Below are positions 16,210 through 24,323 of a stretch of DNA of 64,000 nt, in pieces. Every line of letters begins with the position of its first letter. Within the stretch, counting starts at the first letter, position 1. Location of the stretch: the NCBI GenBank assembly GCA_022826965.1, contig JAJDTU010000013.1, positions 434,001 to 498,000 of the forward strand, written 5' to 3'. Below the pieces are notes generated by a model. That model saw only the letters and a list, made by a program, of their open reading frames with translations, had not been told where the DNA came from and did no database searches. The stretch is from Dehalococcoidia bacterium. GTDB taxonomy: Bacteria > Chloroflexota > Dehalococcoidia > Bin125. A program made the translations under genes and the position numbers.

Positions 16210-16856
16210 ACGAACGTCGGTTTCCGCTGCATCAGACAGTGCTCGATTTGCAGGCGAAGGGCGAGAACGCACTCAACGACTGGTTTCCGATCGGCGATTC
16301 TGTGTCGACGATCCGCATCTGCCTCGAGGATCCGCGACACAATGCCCTGGCCGCCGCGCTGATCGTGCTGGATACGCAACTCGCCCTCGAGGATGGCGGG
16401 ACGGAGCGCGTCGACCAACGCCTGCTGGGCGACGGGGGCGTCGATGTCGAGGGGCGCGAAGGCGCTCCGCCGGCCGTCGAGCTTCGGATCCCCAGGATGC
16501 CGCTCGGAGCGCACTCCGCGATGGCCGCCGCCAAGTCGGATCGCGCCTACAGCGCAGCTGCCCGGCTTTCGCTCAACGGCGATGCGGCAGTGATGCTGGT
16601 CGGCATCGCGCCGTACCCGATCCGGGCGCGACAGATAGAGTCTGTCGTGCGCGGCCGCACCTTGAACGACCGCATCATCGATCTCGCCGCACAGACCGCT
16701 CGCTCGGAGGCACAGCCCTACGGCGTCGGCGACCTCACCGACGGCGTCGCTGTCAATCAGATCGAGGACGCGGTACGACGACTGTTCCGACGCCTACGCG
16801 ACCGTTTACAAGATGCCCAACCGCATGCCAGCCGCCATTCTGCTCGCCGCCGGTGA
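16206..16856 (+). CDS. Short CoxM-like protein (FAD-subunit C-terminal part)
   Basis: A 216-residue protein starting at GTG, which overlaps the NifU-like stop as GTGA. Its second half (SDRAYSAAARLSLNGDAAVM, VGIAPYPIRARQIE, RGRTLNDR) matches the C-terminal domain of the FAD subunit of CO-dehydrogenase-type molybdenum hydroxylases. The first part resembles only the second half of the FAD-binding domain; the usual AGGTDL-type and GGN motifs are missing. Normal CoxM is about 290 residues, so this is a shortened or diverged form. No CoxL or CoxS is adjacent. It overlaps the next gene by 44 bases. Confidence 0.6.
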   Translation: MNERRFPLHQTVLDLQAKGENALNDWFPIGDSVSTIRICLEDPRHNALAAALIVLDTQLALEDGGTERVDQRLLGDGGVDVEGREGAPPAVELRIPRMPLGAHSAMAAAKSDRAYSAAARLSLNGDAAVMLVGIAPYPIRARQIESVVRGRTLNDRIIDLAAQTARSEAQPYGVGDLTDGVAVNQIEDAVRRLFRRLRDRLQDAQPHASRHSARRR

Positions 16857-17415
16857 ATCCACGCGCATGGTCGAACCCAAGCAGCTGCTTGACTGGCAGG
16901 GTCAAACGCTGGTGGCCGCGCAGGTCGAGACGTTGCTCGAGGCGCAGTGCCGCCCGGTGATCGTCGTGCTGGGCGCACACGCCAACCGCGTTCGCCAGGC
17001 CATAGCGGGTCGCGCCGAGGTGCAGATTACGACCAACCAGCAGTGGCGCCGCGGACGCGCCTCGTCGATCAGGGCCGGAGCACGCGCCGTTCCGCCCGCC
17101 GTCGACGCCGTCGCGGTCGTGTCGGTGGATCAGCCGACCAGAGCGGAGGTCGTCGCCTGGCTGGCCAAGGAGCTGGTGTTGTCCACGGATGCGTTGATCG
17201 CCGTGCCGAGGCGCGAGGGACGAAACGGACATCCACCAGTCTTTCGCGCCCAACTGCTTCCCGAACTGCAAGATGTAACGGAACGCGAGGAAGGTCTTCG
17301 ACAAATCAGACGCCGGCACGCGGATCGCACTATCTTCTTGGAGATGAACGATCCGCTGGTGACGCTCAACCTCAACACGCCCGAGGCGTATCGTCGTGCG
17401 ATCGAGCTCTTGTAA
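16813..17415 (+). CDS. MobA-like nucleotidyltransferase (MocA type)
   Basis: A 200-residue NTP-transferase. The nucleotide-binding signature is LLAAGESTRMVEPKQLL at residues 10-26, with SVDQPT as the metal-binding region and GRNGHPPVF as the substrate loop. The GHP motif and overall size fit molybdopterin cytidylyltransferase (MocA), which prepares cofactor for CoxL/XdhA-type enzymes. This agrees with the CoxM-like gene just upstream. A second ATG at 16825 could also be the start. No molybdenum hydroxylase large subunit is in the window. Confidence 0.85.
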   Translation: MPNRMPAAILLAAGESTRMVEPKQLLDWQGQTLVAAQVETLLEAQCRPVIVVLGAHANRVRQAIAGRAEVQITTNQQWRRGRASSIRAGARAVPPAVDAVAVVSVDQPTRAEVVAWLAKELVLSTDALIAVPRREGRNGHPPVFRAQLLPELQDVTEREEGLRQIRRRHADRTIFLEMNDPLVTLNLNTPEAYRRAIELL

Positions 17416-17523
17416 ACTGCAGCAGGTGCAAGAATCCTGCGCGACGCATACGAAGCGCCGCCAAGTCGGGATAGGCGCCTTCGCGGGAACAGCAAATCTC
17501 TCGCCAGATAGAGTGGACAACTG

Positions 17524-18531
17524 ATGGCCACACCGTTACGACAGACCATCCAGGTTGGCAAGTACGTCGTTGGACAGCAGCTTCGCCGGACGGAGCGCTA
17601 CCCGCTCGTGCTGATGCTCGAGCCGCTGCTGCAGTGCAATCTCGAATGCGCCGGTTGCGGCAAGATCCAACATCCGACGGACATCCTGCGCCGGCGTCTT
17701 TCGCCGCAGCAGTGCTGGGACGCCGTCGAAGAGTGCGGCGCTCCGGTCGTTGCCATCGCCGGTGGCGAGCCGTTGATCCACAAGGACATCGTCGAGATCG
17801 CCAAGGGATTCACCGAGCGCAAGAAATTCGTTTACCTCTGCACCAATGCGATCCTGCTCGAGCGGAAGCTGCAGGACTTCGAGCCTGATCCCTACCTGAC
17901 GTTCTCCGTCCATGTCGACGGGTACGAGCAGGACCACGACGACTCAGTTTGTCGGGACGGCATCTGGGATGTCGCGATCCGCGCGATCGAGGCGGCCAAG
18001 GAGCGCGGCTTCCGGGTGACGACGAACAGCACCTTCTTCCTGGGCGCCAAGCCCGACCGGATCCGGATGATGTTCGACAAGCTGATGGAGATTGGCGTCG
18101 ACGGGCTGATGATCTCGCCGGGTTACCCCTACGAGAAGGCTCCGGACCAGGAGCATTTCCTGGCTCGCAACCAGACCAAGGAACTGTTCCGCGACATCCT
18201 CGACGATCCGCCCAGGCACTGGAAGTTCAACCACTCCGAGCTGTTCCTTGACTTCCTCAAAGGGGAGATTGAGTACGACTGCACACCCTGGGGTAACCCG
18301 ACGTACACCGTGTTCGGCTGGCAGAAGCCCTGTTACTTGATGGATGAGGGCTACGCTGACAGCTTCAGGGAACTGATCGAAGAGACGGAATGGGAGAAGT
18401 ACGGCGTCGCCTCGGGCAACCCGAAGTGCGTCGACTGCATGGTTCACTCCGGCTACGAGGCGTCGGCGGTGATCGACGCCACGACCAACCTCAAGGCCGG
18501 CCTGCGTAGCTTCGTTGGTTCGATCCGCTAG
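17524..18531 (+). CDS. hpnH: Adenosyl-hopene transferase (radical SAM)
   Basis: HpnH joins the 5'-deoxyadenosyl group of SAM to diploptene, the first step in building the C35 hopanoid side chain. The 335-residue protein has the radical SAM triad C38/C42/C45 (CNLECAGC), the SAM-binding AGGEPL, and the family C-terminal block TPWGNPTYTVFGWQKPCYL plus cysteines in NPKCVDCMVHSGYE. A TAGAGT box ends nine bases before the ATG, so the mRNA may have an extremely short leader. hpnG-like and hpnA genes follow 1.7 kb downstream. The squalene-hopene cyclase gene is not in the window. Confidence 0.93.
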   Translation: MATPLRQTIQVGKYVVGQQLRRTERYPLVLMLEPLLQCNLECAGCGKIQHPTDILRRRLSPQQCWDAVEECGAPVVAIAGGEPLIHKDIVEIAKGFTERKKFVYLCTNAILLERKLQDFEPDPYLTFSVHVDGYEQDHDDSVCRDGIWDVAIRAIEAAKERGFRVTTNSTFFLGAKPDRIRMMFDKLMEIGVDGLMISPGYPYEKAPDQEHFLARNQTKELFRDILDDPPRHWKFNHSELFLDFLKGEIEYDCTPWGNPTYTVFGWQKPCYLMDEGYADSFRELIEETEWEKYGVASGNPKCVDCMVHSGYEASAVIDATTNLKAGLRSFVGSIR

Positions 18532-19295
18532 ACGAGCTTGAAGCGGACGCCGCAGAGCATCACGACCGACTCGTCCTCCGACACCTCAAGGTCATGATGG
18601 CGCGCCGTCGAAACGACGTGCCCTCGATCGATCGTCGCCACTTCGAGGCCGCCCAGACCTTCTCCCCGGCCGTCCGACGCCTCCACGAACCGAAGCGTCG
18701 CGTCATCCAGCGCGACGGTCGGGTGACCGTCATCATCTGAGCCGGTCGGGACTTCCAGCACTTCCGACCAGCGAGCCGCCATTGCCGATGGGTCGTCGCT
18801 CTGTAGCTCCGCCGCTGTCATCGCGGTGATCACGTGCTCACGCTTGGCCGGCAGCCAGTGGTCGCCGGCGGGATTCCAGGGACCGTCGAGCTGGTCGTCG
18901 CCGGTGTTCCAGCGCAACTCCGCGATCGCTCCGGGGACATCCTTGGGGTGGAGCTGGATCCCGTCGGTCTGATCGTTGCCAGAGTCCGTGATCAAGCGGA
19001 TGCTGAGGTTGGCAACGTGCTCGCGTCTCGCGGCAATGTCGCTGCACTGCATGATGACCATGTAGCCGCCGTCGCCTCCGCGCCGTCGCAGGTAGCGCCC
19101 GCCGGCGGTGCCGGGCATCATCGGTGAGACGACTTCGAGGAACGAGTTGCCGATCGGCATGAGGAAGTTGTGCAGGCCGAACCGGCCCACGCCGGGGTCG
19201 CGGTGACAGACCTCCAGCCCGAAGACGCCTCGCAGGTGCGCCTCGATCATGTCCAGATCTTCCGCGACGAGACAGATCTGCCGCATCCGCAACAT
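18528..19295 (-). CDS. VOC/glyoxalase-like protein
   Basis: A 255-residue protein of the vicinal-oxygen-chelate superfamily. The N-terminus (RMRQICLVAEDLDMIEAHL, RGVFGLEV) is the first beta-alpha-beta module, and the second half repeats a similar module (AELQSDDPSAMAARWSEVLE). The ATG is preceded by GAGAGAGG seven bases upstream; an upstream extension is not supported. It is convergent to hpnH, and the two stop codons share CTAG. It may be co-transcribed with the enoyl-CoA hydratase gene upstream (43 bases apart). Substrate unknown; dioxygenase or lyase activity is possible. Confidence 0.8.
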   Translation of the reverse strand: MLRMRQICLVAEDLDMIEAHLRGVFGLEVCHRDPGVGRFGLHNFLMPIGNSFLEVVSPMMPGTAGGRYLRRRGGDGGYMVIMQCSDIAARREHVANLSIRLITDSGNDQTDGIQLHPKDVPGAIAELRWNTGDDQLDGPWNPAGDHWLPAKREHVITAMTAAELQSDDPSAMAARWSEVLEVPTGSDDDGHPTVALDDATLRFVEASDGRGEGLGGLEVATIDRGHVVSTARHHDLEVSEDESVVMLCGVRFKLV

Positions 19296-19338
19296 GGCGC
19301 ACCTCTCTCCGACTGTCGGCCCTTGCGGGCCGTTCAAC

Positions 19339-20124
19339 TCACCTGCCCTTGAACACGGGACGCCGTTTCTCAACGAACGCCCGTCGTGCCTCGATCGAAT
19401 CCTCACTCTCGCCCACGCGGCGCATCCGGTCCGCCTCGCGCCGAACAGCTTCGGAGAGAGGAATCGTGAAGGCGTCGTTGAGGTTGTTCTTGATCTGTGC
19501 GATCGCGCCGGGATGCGAGTCGCGCAACTGCGCCGCGACCTGCAGGACGTTGGGCATCAGCTCTTCCGGGTCGTAGACGCCGTTGGCCAGACCGAGCGAC
19601 AGCGCCTCTTCCGGGTGCACACGGTCGGGCAGCAGGTACATCTCGCGCGCCTTGCCCATGCCCACCAGTCGCGGCAGCGTCCAGGTGCCGCCGAAGTCGC
19701 CCGAGAATCCGACCTTGAGGAAGGCGGTGTAGAGATACGCCGTGGTCGACATGTAGCGCAGATCGCAGGCGAGGGTGATCGAGCAGCCCGCGCCGGCTGC
19801 GCCGCCGTTGATCGCGGCGATGGTCGGCTTGGGCATCTGGTGCAGCAGGATCGATGTGCGCTCCGAATGAGTCAGGTTGTAGATGCTCTGCTCAAGGTTG
19901 CGGATGTCGCCGCGCCCCGTGTCCTTGAGGTCGCCGCCAGCGCAGAACAAGCGCCCGGCGCCGGTCAGGATCACGACACGGACGTCGTTGTCAGCGGCGG
20001 CCTGCTCACAGGCCAGGGGCAGCTCCGTCAGCATCGTCCCATTGAGCGCGTTGAGCGACTCGGGGCGATTCAAAGTGATGGTGCAAATGCCGTCTTCCAG
20101 GTCGTAGAGGAGCGTTTCGTACAT
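19339..20124 (-). CDS. Enoyl-CoA hydratase/isomerase family protein
   Basis: A 261-residue crotonase-fold enzyme. The acyl-CoA site is seen in FCAGGDLKD (oxyanion hole glycines) and PTIAAINGGAAGAGCSITLA, then FLKVGFSGDFGGTWTLPRLVG. The residue pair used by hydratases (Glu/Glu) is not clearly kept: the second position reads SGDFG, so isomerase or another crotonase activity is possible. The ATG at 20124 is assumed; a GTG three codons earlier is an alternative and the ribosome site is weak. It is divergent from the hpnG-like gene, with 91 bases between them. Confidence 0.85.
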   Translation of the reverse strand: MYETLLYDLEDGICTITLNRPESLNALNGTMLTELPLACEQAAADNDVRVVILTGAGRLFCAGGDLKDTGRGDIRNLEQSIYNLTHSERTSILLHQMPKPTIAAINGGAAGAGCSITLACDLRYMSTTAYLYTAFLKVGFSGDFGGTWTLPRLVGMGKAREMYLLPDRVHPEEALSLGLANGVYDPEELMPNVLQVAAQLRDSHPGAIAQIKNNLNDAFTIPLSEAVRREADRMRRVGESEDSIEARRAFVEKRRPVFKGR

Positions 20125-20203
20125 CGTCTGCACTCTCAGGGGTTCACCGGGGCACTGGCTGATTCAGACAGTCTACGACTGCGACCAAACGGCGAATGTA
20201 TGC

Positions 20204-20209
20204 AACACT
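20204..20209 (+). promoter_or_regulatory. Possible leaderless -10 box AACACT
   Basis: AACACT lies six bases before the ATG of the hpnG-like gene. It keeps the A, C and T of the TANNCT pattern but not its first T. No ribosome site is seen. Confidence 0.35.
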
Positions 20210-20215
20210 CTGTTC

Positions 20216-20923
20216 ATGCTGATCGTCGCCACAGCACTGCCCTGGGAAGCGCAAACCGCTCGTGGCGGTGCAGCCATCGCCGGCCGCGGGCGTACACGCC
20301 TGATCACGAGTGGCATCGGGCCGGAGCGGGCGCGAGATACCGCCCAACAGGTGCTGGAAACGACCGATCCGGACAAGATCACCGCGATCCTGAGCGTGGG
20401 GGTGGCCGGAGGGCTGACCAACGACATGCGGCGTCCGGCCTTAACGCTGCCGCAGCAAGTTGTGCGACAGGCGGACGAAGCCAGATGGGAACTGGACGGC
20501 CCGCTCTATCGGCGCGCATCGCGGACACTCAACGAGGCCGATTTCTACTGGCGCCCGGCAATCAGCATCACCACCCCTCGCGTCCTGTTCACGCGCCCCG
20601 AGAAGCTGGCGGCGGCAGAGTCGGGCGCACAGATTGTGCAGATGGAAGACAGCGAGTGGGCGGAGTTGTGCGCCTCGGCCAGCGTGCCCTTTATCGCCCT
20701 CCGGGTCGTACTCGACGCGCTGGACGACGACATTCCGGTGGAGTTCGGTCAGTGGCGGCGGGACGTGCCGACCGCGATGGATATTACGCTCGGCGCAATT
20801 CGGCGGCCGAAACTGCTGCGCGAGCTGGCAGGGTTAGGTCTGCAACGACGCGCGGCGTTGCAAGAGCTGGAGCGAGCGCTGACTGTGCTGATTCCCGCCC
20901 TCGCGCCTGTTCAGGTCAACTAG
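20216..20923 (+). CDS. hpnG: HpnG-like nucleoside phosphorylase/nucleosidase
   Basis: A 235-residue member of the purine nucleoside phosphorylase fold. LITSGIGPERARDTAQ and ILSVGVAGGL are the phosphate/ribose-site loops, and IVQMEDSEWAELC stands for the usual VDMES active-site segment, here with Asp following Glu. HpnG removes adenine from adenosylhopane to give ribosylhopane. I assign HpnG from fold plus position: it is 20 bases upstream of hpnA and near hpnH. A general methylthioadenosine nucleosidase is less likely because mtnP is present elsewhere. Confidence 0.75.
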   Translation: MLIVATALPWEAQTARGGAAIAGRGRTRLITSGIGPERARDTAQQVLETTDPDKITAILSVGVAGGLTNDMRRPALTLPQQVVRQADEARWELDGPLYRRASRTLNEADFYWRPAISITTPRVLFTRPEKLAAAESGAQIVQMEDSEWAELCASASVPFIALRVVLDALDDDIPVEFGQWRRDVPTAMDITLGAIRRPKLLRELAGLGLQRRAALQELERALTVLIPALAPVQVN

Positions 20924-20943
20924 ACAACGACCGCTGAGTCGCA

Positions 20944-21945
20944 GTGAAACGCGCCCTGGTCACCGGAGCCAACGGCTTCATCGGGGCTCACGTGGTGCGC
21001 GCAGCGCTCGACGCTGGCGTGGAGGTCCGGGCGATGGTTCGTCCGGACAGCGACCAGCGCAGCCTGGACGGCCTCGACGTCGAGAGGGTTTACGGAGATC
21101 TGACCGACTCGGGTTCACTGGCGGAGGCTGTTGTGGGAGTCGACACTCTATTCAACGTCGCAGCGCGCTACGACTTGAGCCGGCGGGCGCGTCGCGACGC
21201 CTATCGCGCCAACGTCGAAGGCACCCGGGAACTCATGCTGGCCGCGCTTCGGGCGCAGGTCGACCGGATCGTGCACACATCGTCGGTGGCCGCGGTCGGT
21301 CCGCCGCGCGATCCGGCGCGTCCGGCGGATGAGTCGCAATGGGCCACCGTCGAACACGCTCCGGGACCCTATGAAGAGACCAAGATTCTGAGCGAGCGAC
21401 TTGTCCACGACCTGGTCAAGACTGAGTCGTTACCCGCCGTCTGCGTGCTGCCAACCGCGCCAATCGGACCGCTCGATCTGAAACCCACCCCCACTGGTCG
21501 GCTGATACGAGATGCGGCGAGTGGGTCGATGCCGGCTTACATCCGCACAGCGGGTCTGAACATCGTGCACGTCTCGGATATTGCGGTTGGGCATGTCAAG
21601 GCGGCCATGATGGGGCACGTGGGCGAGCGCTACATTCTCGGCCACCAGCGAGGCAATCTGACGCTGCGCCAGATCATCGAACGTGCCGCGGTGTTCGGTG
21701 GCTCGCCGCAGCCCCGGGTTGCAATCCCGTCAACCGTCGCGCTCGCGGCTGCAGTCGTCGACGAATTCCTGATCAGCGCTTTGACCGGACACCAGCCACG
21801 GGCGACCATTGCCGGTGTCAGGCTGGCTCGCCAACGGCAGTACTTCGATTGCCGCAAAGCGATTGAGGTACTGCAGATGCCGCAGACCGATCTGGACGCC
21901 ACGTTCAGCGACGCAGTGGCGTGGTTTCACAGGGAGGATCGATGA
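20944..21945 (+). CDS. hpnA: Hopanoid-associated NAD-dependent epimerase
   Basis: A 333-residue extended short-chain dehydrogenase. The N-terminal motif TGANGFIGAHV binds NAD(P); the stretch VRPDSDQRSLDGLDVERVYGD is typical of HpnA. The family signature PIGPLDLKPTPTGRLI, then SGSMPAYIR and GLNIVHVSDIAVGH, is present. HpnA acts on hopanoid side chains, probably on the sugar-derived part; its exact reaction is not settled. It starts with GTG 20 bases after the hpnG-like gene and its stop overlaps the next SDR gene as ATGA, so all three are likely one operon. Confidence 0.88.
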   Translation: MKRALVTGANGFIGAHVVRAALDAGVEVRAMVRPDSDQRSLDGLDVERVYGDLTDSGSLAEAVVGVDTLFNVAARYDLSRRARRDAYRANVEGTRELMLAALRAQVDRIVHTSSVAAVGPPRDPARPADESQWATVEHAPGPYEETKILSERLVHDLVKTESLPAVCVLPTAPIGPLDLKPTPTGRLIRDAASGSMPAYIRTAGLNIVHVSDIAVGHVKAAMMGHVGERYILGHQRGNLTLRQIIERAAVFGGSPQPRVAIPSTVALAAAVVDEFLISALTGHQPRATIAGVRLARQRQYFDCRKAIEVLQMPQTDLDATFSDAVAWFHREDR

Positions 21946-22808
21946 GTACTCAATCAACCCCGCCCGTGGTACTGATCACCGGAGCCAACAGCGGCATCGG
22001 CCAAGCCGCCGCCACCGAGCTGGCGCGGCGCGGCTGGCACGTGTTCGCCGCCGCCCGTTCGGTCGAGCGAGGACAGGCCGCCGTCTCCCAGATCCAGAAG
22101 GACAGTGGCTCGATCGCCGTTGAACTGCTGGAACTGGATCTTGCCGCGTTTGCCTCCGTCCGACGCGCAGCCGATGAACTGTTGGGGCGTACTGAGCGGC
22201 TCGACGTGCTGGTCAACAACGCTGGTCTGACCCTCAACGAGCGACGGGTCACCAGCGACGGCCTCGAGACGATGATGCAGACGAATCACTTCTCGCACGT
22301 CCTGCTCACCTCGCTGCTGCTGCCGACGCTGCTCGAGTCGGACGATGCACGCGTCGTCAACGTCAGCTCGCGCGTCTACGAGCGCGTTGAGGCGATGCCG
22401 CTGGACGACCTCAACTTCGAGCACTATTGGGGCGGAATCCGGCCCTACTGCGCGACCAAGCTGGCCAACATCCTGTTCACCAACGAACTGCATCGACGCA
22501 GGCACGACCGTGGACTGGCCGCCTTCTCCGTCCATCCCGGCGTCGTGGCGACCAGTTTCATGCGGAACTTCCCTGCTCCCATGCGCGCGGCGCTCCGCGT
22601 CGCGCGACCACTGCTTCGAAGTCCTGAGCAGGGGGCGGCGCCGGTCGTCGAGCTCGTCACCGACCGGGCGAGACGCGCAGACGCCGGCGAGTACTTCGAC
22701 CGCCACACCCGCACGCAGCAGCAACCGCAAGCCAGCGACCGCCAGGCCGCCGAGCGCCTCTGGGACGCAAGCAACGAAATCACCGGCGCCGACTGGAGCC
22801 TGTCCTAA
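21942..22808 (+). CDS. Short-chain dehydrogenase, retinol-dehydrogenase-like, copy 1
   Basis: A 288-residue classical SDR. Cofactor motif TGANSGIG at 13-20, NNAG at 92-95, catalytic Ser about 142, and Y169/K173 in YCATK. The ATG overlaps the hpnA stop as ATGA and has GGGAGG just upstream, so translation is coupled to hpnA. It is about the same length as, and aligns without gaps through the catalytic lysine with, the next gene (22893-23765). The substrate may be a lipid alcohol or ketone; its link to hopanoid synthesis is inferred only from position. Confidence 0.88.
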   Translation: MSTQSTPPVVLITGANSGIGQAAATELARRGWHVFAAARSVERGQAAVSQIQKDSGSIAVELLELDLAAFASVRRAADELLGRTERLDVLVNNAGLTLNERRVTSDGLETMMQTNHFSHVLLTSLLLPTLLESDDARVVNVSSRVYERVEAMPLDDLNFEHYWGGIRPYCATKLANILFTNELHRRRHDRGLAAFSVHPGVVATSFMRNFPAPMRAALRVARPLLRSPEQGAAPVVELVTDRARRADAGEYFDRHTRTQQQPQASDRQAAERLWDASNEITGADWSLS

Positions 22809-22880
22809 CTCCCGGCCTTGAGCGTGAGCCGCAACGACCCGAGTGTGGCGCCTGGCAGCGGGCGCCCTCAAAGGGTTTCT

Positions 22881-22886
22881 TACACT
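22881..22886 (+). promoter_or_regulatory. Leaderless -10 box TACACT
   Basis: TACACT followed by six bases (tgacgg) and the ATG of the second SDR gene. No convincing -35 box or ribosome site. It lies in the 84-base gap between the two SDR paralogs and would let the second copy be expressed independently. Confidence 0.6.
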
Positions 22887-22892
22887 TGACGG

Positions 22893-23765
22893 ATGAACAA
22901 CCCAGCCAAACCGCCTGTCGCATTGATCACTGGAGCCAACAGCGGGATTGGCCAGGCCGCCGCGACCGAACTGGCACGCCGCGGGTGGCATGTCTTCGCC
23001 ACTGCTCGTTCACCCGAGCGAGGGCAGGCAGCCGTCTCGCAGATCCAGAAGGACAGCGGTTCGAGCGCCGTCGAACTGCTCGACCTCGACCTCGCCTCAT
23101 TCACGTCGGTGCGACGGGCGGCGGCTGAACTGCTCGAGCGGACCGAGCATCTCGACGTCCTCGTCAACAATGCCGGCGTCAACCTGAATAGCCGCAGCCT
23201 GACGGAGGACGGGCTTGAGACGACGATGCAGGTCAACCATTTCGGCCACTTCCTGCTCGCGTCCTTGTTGTTCTCGCGGCTGATGGAATCGGAAGACGCG
23301 CGAATCGTCAACGTCTCCTCCACGCTCTACAAGCGTGCCGGCGCGATGCCGCTCGACGATCTCCAGCTCGAACGCAACGGGGGTGGTTTCAAGCCGTACT
23401 CGATCTCCAAGCTGGCCAATGTCCTCTTCACGCGCGGGCTGCATCGGCGATATCACGCGGCGGGACTCGCATCGTTCGCGGTACACCCGGGTGGGGTCCG
23501 CACTCAACTTGGGGCCGATGGAGACTTGCGGGGGCCGATGCGAGTGGGCTGGCGCATGGTCCAACCGTTTCTGCTCAGCGCCGAGAAGGGCGCGGCGCCG
23601 GTTGTCGATGTGGTGAGCGACGCAGACAAGCGAAATGATGCCGGCGCCTACTTCCACCGGCACAAGATTCAGCAGCTGAACCAACACGGCGCGGACGCTT
23701 CGGCCGCAGACGCGCTCTGGCAGGCCTCTATCGAACTCACGCAAGCGGAATGGCCCGAGGCATGA
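22893..23765 (+). CDS. Short-chain dehydrogenase, copy 2
   Basis: A 290-residue SDR paralogous to the preceding gene; the first 55 residues are nearly identical in sequence. Motifs: TGANSGIG at 13-20, NNAG at 92-95, Ser about 142, Y169/K173 in YSISK. The two differ mainly in the substrate-loop region (residues 150-165 and the C-terminal third), so substrate preference has probably diverged. It has its own leaderless promoter, unlike copy 1. Its stop overlaps the DinB-like gene as ATGA. Confidence 0.88.
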   Translation: MNNPAKPPVALITGANSGIGQAAATELARRGWHVFATARSPERGQAAVSQIQKDSGSSAVELLDLDLASFTSVRRAAAELLERTEHLDVLVNNAGVNLNSRSLTEDGLETTMQVNHFGHFLLASLLFSRLMESEDARIVNVSSTLYKRAGAMPLDDLQLERNGGGFKPYSISKLANVLFTRGLHRRYHAAGLASFAVHPGGVRTQLGADGDLRGPMRVGWRMVQPFLLSAEKGAAPVVDVVSDADKRNDAGAYFHRHKIQQLNQHGADASAADALWQASIELTQAEWPEA

Positions 23766-24259
23766 CGATTTCCAACCGCGAAGAACTAATTGCCGAACTC
23801 CAACAAGACAGCGAGGAGTTCCAGGAAGCGGTCGCGCAACTGCCCGATGAGGCGTTCGAGCGCGGCGTCTACGAGCAGGGCTGGAATGCGCGTCAGTTGC
23901 TGGCCCACATCGCCGCGATCGAGTGGACATATCCGCGACTGATCGAGCGCGCCGAGCAGCGGGCGTCGGGCGAGGTTGTCCCGCAGGGCGGCGGGGCCGG
24001 TTTCGACATGGACGCCTACAACGCGAAGCAGGTCGCGCGCCGAGACGATCAGCCGGTCGAGCAACTGTTGACCGAGTTCCGGCGCAATCGGGCGGAGACG
24101 ATCGACGCCATTCGAGCAGCGGATGAGGAACTGCTTAAGCAGCCGACCCGGTCAGCAGGTGGGGTTGAGGGCACACTGCTGGACGTTCTTGAGGGCGTGG
24201 CGGTCGGCCATGTTCGTGAGCACGTCAACGACTTGCTCAAGGGAGCGCGTTCGGAGTAG
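23762..24259 (+). CDS. DinB/maleylpyruvate-isomerase-fold protein
   Basis: A 165-residue four-helix-bundle protein of the DinB/YfiT/MDMPI group. QGWNARQLLAHIAAIEWTYP and GHVREHVNDLL carry the histidines expected to bind a divalent metal. Family members are thiol-dependent transferases (mycothiol, bacillithiol) or of unknown function. The start overlaps the SDR stop as ATGA, so the two proteins are co-expressed. The gene ends just before a strong hairpin. Confidence 0.82.
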   Translation: MTISNREELIAELQQDSEEFQEAVAQLPDEAFERGVYEQGWNARQLLAHIAAIEWTYPRLIERAEQRASGEVVPQGGGAGFDMDAYNAKQVARRDDQPVEQLLTEFRRNRAETIDAIRAADEELLKQPTRSAGGVEGTLLDVLEGVAVGHVREHVNDLLKGARSE

Positions 24260-24267
24260 CTGGAGAT

Positions 24268-24298
24268 CACAGCAGCGGCCTCTTCGGGGCCGCTGCTG
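24268..24298. terminator. Hairpin between convergent genes
   Basis: A perfect 12-bp stem (24268-24279 with 24287-24298) and a seven-base loop containing TTCG. It lies between the convergent DinB-like and acyl-CoA dehydrogenase genes and could end transcription from both sides. There is no clear T run on either side, so intrinsic termination is not certain. Confidence 0.55.
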
Positions 24299-24323
24299 TC
24301 CGTGCCTCTTCGCGAACGAAGGA

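Noticed and set aside
16206-16856. CoxM-like gene as a pseudogene
   Set aside because: The frame is intact, coupled by GTGA to the gene before and overlapping the gene after, and keeps the CoxM C-terminal motifs, so a shortened functional protein is more likely.
19249-20937. A 562-residue plus-strand open frame
   Set aside because: Antisense to the VOC and enoyl-CoA hydratase genes and out of frame with the hpnG-like gene.
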